From NCBI GenBank assembly GCA_903832295.1, contig CAILAZ010000197.1, positions 1 to 35,277 on the forward strand: 35,277 nucleotides of DNA. Direction: 5' to 3'. The DNA comes from an uncultured Acidobacteriota bacterium. Lineage in GTDB: Bacteria; Acidobacteriota; Terriglobia; Terriglobales; Acidobacteriaceae. Shown here piece after piece: positions 1 through 8,300 of this stretch. Within the stretch, counting starts at the first letter, position 1, and each line of letters opens with the position of its first letter. The notes under the pieces were generated by a model. That model was not told where the DNA came from. It was given only the letters and a program-made list of their open reading frames with translations, and did not search any database. A program made the translations under genes and the position numbers.

Positions 1-650
1 AGCGCTACCTCAAGTACTTCATGGCCCTCGGCGCGGGATTCATGCTCGCCACCTCTATCACGGAGATGGTTCCCGCCAGCGTCAACATGGCTGGGAGCGG
101 CGGCGAGCGCGCCGGGTTCCTCGTCCTCCTCGGCTACCTCATCATCCATTTCTGCGAGCACGTCGTCTCCGGACACTTCCACTTCGGCGAAGAGACCCAC
201 CACGACGAATTCATCGGCCATCATAAGAGCAACACCGTCCTCCTCGGCCTCATCATTCACGCCTTCTTCGATGGCATCGCCATCACCTCCGGCTTCCTCG
301 TCTCCAACTGGCTCGGCTGGATCGTCTTTCTCGCCATCTTCCTCCACAAGATTCCCGAAGGCTTCACCGTCTCCTCCGTCATGCTGGCCAGCGGGCGCAG
401 CGCCATGCGCGCCTTCGCCGCATCCATCATCCTCGGCGTCGGAACCCTGCTCGGGGTGCTCACCATGGTTCTCGTCCGCAATGGCGTCGCCATCGGCCTG
501 CCCATCTCCGCCGGAGTCACTATCTACGTCGCCGCCTCTGATATCGTCCCCGAAGTCAATCGCGAGCCCGGCATCCGTATGCCCCTGCTCCTCTTCGTCG
601 GCGTTGCCATGCTCTTCCTCCTTGACCACATCTTCCACGTCCACGTCTAA
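1..650 (+). CDS. ZIP-family divalent metal transporter (5' end cut by window)
   Basis: The reading frame is open from the first bases, so the gene starts outside the window; the first visible Met is at 21. The protein is strongly hydrophobic with several membrane segments. It has a His-rich loop (about nt 160-230) followed by the two ZIP signatures: a His-Ala-Phe-Phe-Asp-Gly stretch near nt 258-275 (TM4 motif HxxxDG) and HKIPEG near nt 345-362 (TM5 motif). In ZIP proteins these two helices form the binuclear metal site that moves zinc or other divalent metals into the cytoplasm. The protein ends in a short His-containing tail (HIFHVHV). The exact metal cannot be deduced. No terminator was seen before the next gene. 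Confidence 0.9.
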   Translation, partial: RYLKYFMALGAGFMLATSITEMVPASVNMAGSGGERAGFLVLLGYLIIHFCEHVVSGHFHFGEETHHDEFIGHHKSNTVLLGLIIHAFFDGIAITSGFLVSNWLGWIVFLAIFLHKIPEGFTVSSVMLASGRSAMRAFAASIILGVGTLLGVLTMVLVRNGVAIGLPISAGVTIYVAASDIVPEVNREPGIRMPLLLFVGVAMLFLLDHIFHVHV

Positions 651-727
651 CCACATACCCGCTACTTGAACCACACCGCCCTCGCCTGCGATCATGCATA
701 AGAAGCTTTCAGTCCAGGGGTGAAGTC

Positions 728-1663
728 ATGCGCATTCTCGTCGTAGGAGCCGGTGGCACAGGTGGGTACTTTGGCGGCAGACTTCTGGAAGCAAAGCAGG
801 ATGTTACCTTTCTCGTCCGCCCCCGCCGCGCCGCCGAACTGGCCGCATCCGGCCTTCAGATCGAGAGCCCCGAAGGCAGCGTCACCCTGCTCAATCCGCC
901 CACCGTCCTTGCCGAAGATCTGCGCCTCCACTTCGACCTCGTCGTGCTAAGTTGCAAAGCCTACGACCTTGAGGGCGCCATTGAATCCTTCGCTCCTGCC
1001 GTCGGCCCCAACACCGCCATACTTCCCCTGCTCAACGGAATGCGTCACCTTGACGTCCTCGACGCTCGCTTCGGGCCCGCCCGCGTCCTCGGCGGACTCT
1101 GCATCATCTCTGCCGCCCTCGCACCCGGCGGACGCATCCTCCACCTCAATAATCTCCACGCCCTTGCCTTTGGCGAGCGCGATGGCTCGCACTCCTCGCG
1201 CTTCCAGGCAATCACCGCTGCCTTCTCCGCTGCCAACTTCATCTCCCGCCCAAGCAACTCGATACTTCAGGAGATGTGGGAGAAGTGGGTGTTCATTGCC
1301 GCCTGTGCTGGAATCACTTGCCTCATGCGAGCCACCGTGGGCGATATCGTGGAAGCCGGAGGCGCCGACCTCGCCACCTCTCTTATCGCCGAGTGCGCCG
1401 CGATCGCCGCCGCCCAGGGATACCCGCCTCGCCTCAAATCCATCCAGCAATCCCAGGCGGCCCTTACCGCCGCCGGTTCTGCCCTCACCGCATCCATGTT
1501 CCGCGATCTCGAGCGCCGCGCTCCCGTCGAGGCCGCACACATGATTGGCGACCTGCTTCGTCGCGGCCAGGAGCAGGGAATTGCCACCCCGCTCTTGCGT
1601 GTTGCCTACACCCATCTTCGAGCATATGAGTTGCGTACCCTGCGCGAATCCCTCGCTGGATAG
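728..1663 (+). CDS. panE: 2-dehydropantoate 2-reductase (ketopantoate reductase family)
   Basis: This is a 311-residue protein of normal family length. An N-terminal Rossmann motif, GAGGTGG at residues 7-13, binds NADPH. K77 in SCKAYD, N103 in LLNGMRH and K186 in EKWVFIA match the conserved cofactor and catalytic positions of the ApbA/PanE family. The C-terminal helical domain has the usual SMFRDLERR...E pattern. The enzyme would reduce 2-dehydropantoate to pantoate in pantothenate/CoA synthesis. The ATG is preceded by AGGGGTGA. The gene stands alone, with no pantothenate genes beside it. Bacteria often carry several family members of uncertain substrate, so the symbol is a family-level assignment. 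Confidence 0.85.
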   Translation: MRILVVGAGGTGGYFGGRLLEAKQDVTFLVRPRRAAELAASGLQIESPEGSVTLLNPPTVLAEDLRLHFDLVVLSCKAYDLEGAIESFAPAVGPNTAILPLLNGMRHLDVLDARFGPARVLGGLCIISAALAPGGRILHLNNLHALAFGERDGSHSSRFQAITAAFSAANFISRPSNSILQEMWEKWVFIAACAGITCLMRATVGDIVEAGGADLATSLIAECAAIAAAQGYPPRLKSIQQSQAALTAAGSALTASMFRDLERRAPVEAAHMIGDLLRRGQEQGIATPLLRVAYTHLRAYELRTLRESLAG

Positions 1664-2177
1664 CAGGTACTTAGTCCGTCCCCTTATCTGCGCGTTCGCA
1701 CCGTCTCAAAGTAGCCCGAAAGTGTTTTCCCCTGATTCAACTATTGGCCCCTTGGTGGCATAAGAAGAGTGCAAGAGGTTGGAATGTACATTCCAACATC
1801 TCACTCGCGGAGTCACACGAATAACTCCGCCTCAGAATATTCCAAGATGAACGCCAGTTCATCTGCGAGATCCTCGCTATTCACGAACCGCAATGTTTAT
1901 CGCACTCTGCTCACATTCCCACTCTCTTTCTTCGCCGCCCTGAATTCCCCGCGCCGCAACTTTGGAAATGCGCGTGCCGAGGTAAGTACGTCAAGGATCG
2001 AAGTAACTGCCCCATCCTTCCTTGCGGGGTACTAAGTTTCCGAGTCTCACAACTGGTGGATTAAGTCGCTCTCTCATGTGCGGCCGTTCACCGCACAGGG
2101 TGTGCAACAAAGGGATCGCGGCTTCCGCGTGCGCTGGCCGTGCTCCGTTCACTTGAAATCCATGTCGGGAGGTCAGC
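1664..2177. other. Gene-free upstream region of the multicopper oxidase locus
   Basis: About 510 bp separate the reductase from the oxidase operon. Short open frames here have no family resemblance and no convincing ribosome binding site. The region holds a perfect 20-bp palindrome (1778-1797) and two small hairpins close to the oxidase start: a 7-bp stem at 2077-2083/2091-2097 and a 5-bp stem at 2117-2121/2125-2129. It probably contains the operon promoter and 5' leader. I could not pick a convincing -35/-10 pair. Confidence 0.5.
1778..1797. promoter_or_regulatory. Perfect 20-bp palindrome, candidate operator
   Basis: The 20 bases GTTGGAATGTACATTCCAAC equal their own reverse complement. This dyad symmetry with no spacer is typical of a site for a dimeric repressor (TetR-, PadR- or GntR-like). 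It lies about 380 bp upstream of the first oxidase gene and 115 bp after the reductase stop, so the MCO operon is the likely target. Which regulator binds is unknown, because no regulator gene adjoins it. Confidence 0.5.
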
Positions 2178-3758
2178 ATGGTAACCGGAAAGTTCCGTCG
2201 AGTTTTGCTGTCAATGTCTCTAGTCTGCCTCGCCTCACTTGTTGCGAGTGCTCAATCTTTCCGGGTGCAATGCCCCACCAGCACCATCACCCATCCTGTC
2301 GCGGCAAACAACAATTCTGAGCCCGCATACAACGGTCCCACAGCTCTTACCGCTGGAACTGGCGGATACCTGGTGCCTGGCTCAAATGTGAACGGCGCAA
2401 TCAAGTGCCAGCAAATCTCCGGCGGCGATGGCTATGCCTCCATGGCAGACGGAACCCAGACTTACATGTTCTCGTTCGGACCGCTCTCGGGCCTCGCCAA
2501 CATTGCCAATGGCCAACCCGGCACAGTCTTCCCCACGGACTTCAATTCGGTGTACTCCGGACTTACCCGGCTCATGCCCGGCGACCCTGCCACCACGGAC
2601 ATCGCATCCGGTGCCGGAGCGTTCACCTACAACGGTGCGGTCGGACAGGTCCCTGACCTCGACAACGGTGGTGCCATCGACGGTCACGTCGATCCCCGCG
2701 CCATCATGGACATCGGCGTCATGAACGGCAATATCCCGGCGCCGCTGATGGCGATTGACGAGGACGATGAGTTCTTCCTCACCCTGAGCAACGTCGGCAT
2801 GATCATGCGCCCGGACCTCTTCGAGCAGCACACGGTTCACTTTCACGGCTATCCCAACGCCTCCGCCTTTTATGACGGCGTGCCGGATGCCTCCGTCGCC
2901 ATCAACATCGGCGGCAGCTTCACTTATTACTACCTCGCGCCGGATGCTGGCACCTACTTCTGGCATTGTCACATCACCCCCCCGGAGCACCTCCAGATGG
3001 GCATGGTCGGCCAGATGTACGTCCGCCCGAGGCAGAACCGCGTTCCCTCCGGCAGCAGCCTCTACGCCGCGCTCCAGGCTCAGCAGCAGGACCTTCGCAC
3101 CGCATGTAACTCCGCTGTCGATATCCTCTGCAGCAACCCGCTCCCCGCACCCTCCAACACCGTTGCCCGGGCGTCCGCCGGTAACTATGCCTATAACGAC
3201 GGTGATGGGTCCACTTACTATGACGTCGAGTATCCATTGCAGATCCACGGCTTTGACCCTAACTTCCACTTCGTCGGCATGACCTTCAACCCCGAAGGAT
3301 TCGCCGACATGAAGGACAAGTATTTCCTCCTCAACGGCCGCAGCTATCCGGACACGGTAACTCCCGGTCCCCTCGCCACCGAATCGGCAGACGGCAACAG
3401 CCACTACGCCCAGCCGTTGCCCTCCATCATCAACATCCCCGCCGGAAAGAAAGCTCTGCTTCGCATTTCCGACCTCGATGTCACCGAGTATCAGACCCTC
3501 GCCTCGCTTGGCATTCCGATGAACGTCATCGGTTACAACGCCAAACTCCTCCGCGACCAGGCCGGCAACAACATGAACTACAACACCAACTCCATCACCC
3601 TGGCCGGCGGCGAGTCTGTGGATGTCATCCTCGACGCCAGCGATACCACGAAGTACCCCTCCGGCAGCGTGTTCTATCTCTACACGCCCAATCTCGATCA
3701 CCTCTCAAACGATGCCGAAAACTTCGGCGGGCTGATGACGGAAGTCCATATCAACTAG
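2178..3758 (+). CDS. Multicopper oxidase-like protein carrying type 1 copper and half of the trinuclear site
   Basis: A 526-residue exported protein with an N-terminal signal peptide (cleavage likely after ASAQ, about residue 26). The ATG follows GGGAGG. A cupredoxin domain at about 170-295 has H218-x2-H221-x-H223-G, then H263-C264-H265 with H271 and M276. This is a complete type 1 site (H218, C264, H271, M276) plus four type 2/3 ligands (H221, H223, H263, H265). The second half has the usual middle-domain phrase FLLNGRSYPD near residue 390, but no HPxHxH or HxH ligand pair, so the protein alone cannot build a trinuclear cluster. The missing half is seen in the next gene, 10 bp downstream, which suggests a hetero-oligomer. 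The protein should act in the periplasm or outside the cell; its substrate is unknown. Confidence 0.88.
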   Translation: MVTGKFRRVLLSMSLVCLASLVASAQSFRVQCPTSTITHPVAANNNSEPAYNGPTALTAGTGGYLVPGSNVNGAIKCQQISGGDGYASMADGTQTYMFSFGPLSGLANIANGQPGTVFPTDFNSVYSGLTRLMPGDPATTDIASGAGAFTYNGAVGQVPDLDNGGAIDGHVDPRAIMDIGVMNGNIPAPLMAIDEDDEFFLTLSNVGMIMRPDLFEQHTVHFHGYPNASAFYDGVPDASVAINIGGSFTYYYLAPDAGTYFWHCHITPPEHLQMGMVGQMYVRPRQNRVPSGSSLYAALQAQQQDLRTACNSAVDILCSNPLPAPSNTVARASAGNYAYNDGDGSTYYDVEYPLQIHGFDPNFHFVGMTFNPEGFADMKDKYFLLNGRSYPDTVTPGPLATESADGNSHYAQPLPSIINIPAGKKALLRISDLDVTEYQTLASLGIPMNVIGYNAKLLRDQAGNNMNYNTNSITLAGGESVDVILDASDTTKYPSGSVFYLYTPNLDHLSNDAENFGGLMTEVHIN

Positions 3759-3768
3759 GAGAGCAACG

Positions 3769-5370
3769 ATGATCAACACTGGTAGAAAATCTCTAACGCG
3801 AGTCGTGTCTCCGGTTGCAGTGCTGGCGCTGACGTTGCTGTTTGCACTCAGCGCGCACGCGGCGGCTCCCGGCATCACCGGTCCCACCTTCAACCTCACC
3901 GCGCAGCCAGCCAGCATCAGCCAGCCGGATGGACAGACCATCTACTCCTGGGGATACGGCTGCAATGGCGCGCCCACTGGCTTTGCACCACGTCCCAAGG
4001 GCGCAGACCTCGCCAACGCCAACTGTCCCACCATGCAGATTCCCGGTCCCACCTTGATCGTCACTGAGGGCCAGACCGTTGTCGTCAATCTCACCAACAA
4101 CCTGCCCACTTCCGCGGGAAACACTTCCATCCTCTTTCCCGGATTCCAGGTAACTCCGTCCGGCGGCGTTGCTGGCCTCATGACCCAGGAGGCAGTTCCG
4201 GGCGGCACCGTCACTTACACATTCACCGCATCGACTCCCGGGACCCGCGCCTACTACAGCGGAACCCAGGGTGACCTCCAGGTCGAGATGGGTCTCTACG
4301 GCGCTGTCATCGTCCTTCCGGCCAGCGTTCCCAGCGTGTGTAACGGCGGACTCTCCGCCGCCAACCTCGCCGTCGAGGCCATTCACGGCGAATCGGATTT
4401 CCGCCTCTCCGCCTCTGCCTACGATCATCCCAAAACCTGTTATGACCGCGAATACCTCTTCCAGTTCTCGGAAATGGATCCGCGCATTCACAGCCAGGCC
4501 CTCGCCCAGGTAACTGCGCTCGCAGGCTGCGTTGCCGGTGCGCCCGGATGCAGCCTTTCGGTGGCCACCGAGCCCTATCACCCAGCCTATTTCCTCATCA
4601 ACGGTCGCTCCATGCCTGATGACATGGATCCCAACTACGCCCTGGAGTATCCCCACCAGCCTTACAACGGGAACCCGCACATGCATCCCGGCGAACAGGT
4701 TCTTCTGCGTGTCGTAGGCCAGGGACGCTGGCAGCATCCGTTCCACGAGCACGCCAATCACGTTCGCATTCTCGGGCGCGATGGAAACCTCATCCTCAGC
4801 CAGACCAATCCGGCTGCCAACCTCGCCGGACCGCTGCTCTTCACCACTACCACTACGCCCGGCCTCGCCATGGATGGCATCTTCTACTGGACTGCCAAGG
4901 GCCTGAACTGGGATGCGTACGGCCACAATCCCACTTCCGCGAGTGCCAACGCAAAGTTGCCTTGCGTGCCCGATGCCAACGGCTACAACACCGGCGCCGC
5001 CGCCTACGGAGCCATCAACTATTACGAGTGGTGTCAGGATCACAACAAGCCGTTGCAGGTCGCTCCCTTCGGCGATGTCGCATCCGGCGGACCCGTCACC
5101 CTGCCGGATTCCAACATCCTCACCAACGGCGCCTGGTACGGAGGCAGTCCTTACCTCGGCAAAGACGCTACCACCCGCGCCGTCGGGACCTCGGGAACCA
5201 CCCCTCCGGCCGGGACCGTGGCAAATCCGCCGTCCGCCGAAGCCGGCTTCGCCTTCATGTGGCACTCCCACAATGAGCGCGAGATCACCACGAACAACGC
5301 CTTCCCCGGCGGAATGATGATGATGATGCTCGTCGATTCCCGTGAATTTGTGATCGACGAATCCAACTGA
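3769..5370 (+). CDS. Multicopper oxidase-like protein carrying the other half of the trinuclear site, no type 1 Cys
   Basis: A 533-residue exported protein; the signal peptide ends near AHAAA (about residue 28). The ATG is preceded by AGGAGAGCAACG, 10 bp after the previous stop, so the two genes are probably co-translated. The N-terminal cupredoxin domain (about 35-185) has lost copper ligands. The C-terminal part has H323-P-F-H326-E-H328 and H499-S500-H501, which match the HPxHxH and HxH pairs of the last domain of a multicopper oxidase. Ser replaces the type 1 Cys, and the following His/Met are absent (NERE instead). H304-M-H306-P is a further possible metal site. A run of five Met (about residues 517-521) lies just after the HSH motif. 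I infer that it works with the upstream protein, supplying H326, H328, H499 and H501. Confidence 0.87.
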   Translation: MINTGRKSLTRVVSPVAVLALTLLFALSAHAAAPGITGPTFNLTAQPASISQPDGQTIYSWGYGCNGAPTGFAPRPKGADLANANCPTMQIPGPTLIVTEGQTVVVNLTNNLPTSAGNTSILFPGFQVTPSGGVAGLMTQEAVPGGTVTYTFTASTPGTRAYYSGTQGDLQVEMGLYGAVIVLPASVPSVCNGGLSAANLAVEAIHGESDFRLSASAYDHPKTCYDREYLFQFSEMDPRIHSQALAQVTALAGCVAGAPGCSLSVATEPYHPAYFLINGRSMPDDMDPNYALEYPHQPYNGNPHMHPGEQVLLRVVGQGRWQHPFHEHANHVRILGRDGNLILSQTNPAANLAGPLLFTTTTTPGLAMDGIFYWTAKGLNWDAYGHNPTSASANAKLPCVPDANGYNTGAAAYGAINYYEWCQDHNKPLQVAPFGDVASGGPVTLPDSNILTNGAWYGGSPYLGKDATTRAVGTSGTTPPAGTVANPPSAEAGFAFMWHSHNEREITTNNAFPGGMMMMMLVDSREFVIDESN

Positions 5371-5386
5371 CATGAGGAGAGCAGAT

Positions 5387-8300
5387 ATGCGATTGAGACA
5401 TTTCAAAATTAGTACCGCGTTACTTTTGGCTGTTCTCCTGATCCTCGGAACAGGGGTGGCAGTTGCCCAGCAGGCGGTCAACCTGACCGCTGCGCCCTCC
5501 AATCTCACGCTGCCTGACGGCTCCTCCGTACCCATGTGGGGCTACAGTTGCGGTGCCGTCGTAAGCGGTTCCACTGCAACCTGCGCTGCCACTAGCCACT
5601 CCGGCGCGGCCTGGTCCCCCGTGCTCATCACTGTCCCCACTGGCAGCGATCTGCAGATCAATCTCACCAACAACCTCACCTTTGCGAATGGCAACACCGT
5701 CCCAACTTCGCTGGTGATCGTTGGTCAACTCGGCGGTGGTCTCGGCACCACCGCCACCACCACACCGAGCCCGGCACACAATGCCACCAGCACTGAGACC
5801 TGGCCAATCGCGGGAACCGGAACTACCTTCACCCCGCCTGCCCAGGGCCCGCGCGTCCAGTCGTTCGCAACGGAAGTAGCCGCGAACAAGAGCGCGTCCC
5901 TCACCTGGAAGGCTCCGCGCCCCGGCACCTACCTCATCGAATCCGGCACCCACCCCTCCATTCAGGCGGCGATGGGTCTCTACGGAATCCTCGTCGTAAC
6001 GGCCGCTCCCGCCGGTGCCACTCCCGGCACGGCATATCCTAACGTGACCTATAACGCGGAGGCGCCGTTCCTCCTCAGTGAAATCGATCCCGTCCAGAAC
6101 CGCGCCGTCAGCACCGCCGTCAACACTGCCAACTTCAGTGAGACCGCGGTCTGGTCCGGACAGCCCGGAGGCTGCGGGAACCCGGCTTCGGCGACTTACA
6201 ACACCTGTTATCCACCAGCGGTGAATTACTCGCCGCTCTATTACCTCATCAACGGCGTCGCATTCAGCAAGACCAGCGCCTCGGCATCGCTCTTCCCAGC
6301 CATGCTTGGCACCACAACTTCCCCGGTCTCTGGTAACGTCCTGGTGCGCTTCGTCAACGCCGGTCTGCGCATGCATGTGCCTTCCATCGTAGGCGCACAG
6401 ACCGGATCCCCTGCCGTAGCCGGATTCTCACTGATCGCGGAAGATGGCAACCGTCTTCCCGGTGTTGCCCGCGTACAAAGCGAAGTCTTCCTCGCCGCGG
6501 GAAAAACCTATGACGTAATGATGAATGTCCCCGCCGCAGGGCTCACGGCCCTCCCGGTCTTTGACCGCGAGTTAAGCCTCTCTGCCAACGCAACCTCGCG
6601 AGACTCCGGTATGCTCGCCTACCTCAGCGTCAATGGCGCAGGCCTTCCGGCCTCCCCCGCCATTACCCCTGCCGTTGCCAATCCGGACACCTACAACTCA
6701 GTCGTTCCGGGCATGACCCTCCTCGTCGCCGATCCCGCCAAAGGCGTCATCGCCAATGACGTCAACGTTCTCGGCGTAAAGGTTGTCACCGCTCCCACCA
6801 AGGGCACACTCACCCTCGGCACCGATGGAACATTTATGTATGTTCCGAATGCGGGATGGAGTGGTCCAGACTCCTTCGTCTATCAGGCCAACGGCAATGG
6901 TCCCACGGCCTTGGTCACGCTCAATGCCGCGCCAATTGAGGCTGGTGCCGGCATCTCCATGGGCAACGTCACCTACAACTCCACCATCGCCACCTACCTC
7001 AGCATCAAGTCGCCGGGCATCCTCTTGGCAGACAGGGACACCGCCGGCTATCCACTGACCGTTGCCGCGTCGTCTGTTGTGGCCGGTCCCGGACTCTCCC
7101 TCACCGTTGATCCCAATGGTGGCTTTAACGCCAGCGTCGCCGCTCCTGGAACCTACACCTTCTCCTACAAGGCGCAGAACTCTCAGGGCACCCTCAGCGC
7201 CACTTCTGCCACTGTCACCATCGTCTTCCCCACGCCCAGCAATCTCGTGGTCTCTGTCGTCGATGGCCAGAGCAAGGCGCCCATCACCGACTATCGCTGG
7301 ATCATCGAGGAGGATCGCACCTTCTACGTCGATCCCACCAAGACCACCAACACCGGTGGAAGCACCATCGTTCCTACCTTTGGAACCAACTTCCACACCA
7401 GCTTCATGCCTGTGATCGCCACCGGTTGCGTCGGCGTTCTCGCCTGCGAATCCGGACAGACCCTCCTCGGCAAGCCCGCCGTCTGCGATATCGGCGACGG
7501 TGTCTGCCGCACAACGGCCTCGCAGCAGACTGCCGTAGATCCCAGCCAGGTTCACCTTGACCCAACCAAGCGCTACTACATCTCCGTGCTTCCCGGCGAT
7601 GCGGCCAATCCGTTTATTAGCGCAAACGCCGTCACCGGCCACGGCATGGGTGGCGCTCCCATCACCTTTGGCCAGACGGCCGTTACCGTGCTCGCGCAGC
7701 CTACGCCGTTCCCACCCGCCAAACTCTCTGTCTTTGTCTTCGAGGATGACTTCCCCCTCAACGGAGAACAGGATGCCGGCGGTGGTGTGGACGCGCTCTC
7801 TCCCAACGAGCCCGGCCTTGGTGGCTTCAACATCACCATCATGGATGATGCCGGCGGCTCCGGCGATGCGACTGGCCAGGTTGACTACGACATGTTCAAC
7901 CAGCCTCTCTCCAACAGCCTTGCTGGCACCATCGATCCCGCCAGTGGACTCGATGCCTGTCCCATTGGCACCAACTCACGCGCCAGCAAAACGGATCCGA
8001 CTCAGACAGGGATCACCGGCACCATCGTCACCTGTCCCAAGTACGAGTCCGATGGCAAGACGCTCTCCCCGCTCGCCGGGTCCGCCGTCGTTGCCAACAT
8101 GATGCCCGGCCGATACGGAGTGATCGCAACCCCGGCAGCGGATCGCATCGCCCGTGGTGAAGAGTGGCTCCAGACCAATACCCTTGATGGACAGAAGGCC
8201 CATGACTCCTTCCTCCGCATCGGCGAGGCTGGCTACTTCCAGGAGTACGGCCCTGCCGGATATCACGTCTCCATCGGCTTCGCCAATCCTGCCATCATCA

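Noticed and set aside
1769..2035. 88-codon frame in the gene-free region before the oxidase operon
   Set aside because: No ribosome binding site, Ser/Asn/Arg-rich with no recognisable fold, and it runs across the 20-bp palindrome.
2382..3701. Long antisense frame of 439 codons opposite the first oxidase gene
   Set aside because: It is a mirror of a GC-rich coding strand, with Val/Gly/Asp-rich composition, no domain, no signal and no ribosome site. The plus-strand gene has clear copper motifs.
5372..5386. Upstream ATG for the giant protein
   Set aside because: It adds MRRAD in front of a normal signal peptide and overlaps the AGGAGA ribosome site that serves the ATG at 5387.
3793..5535. Antisense frame of 580 codons opposite the second oxidase gene
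   Set aside because: It runs across the junction of two well-supported genes, has low-complexity Gly/Val composition and matches no family.
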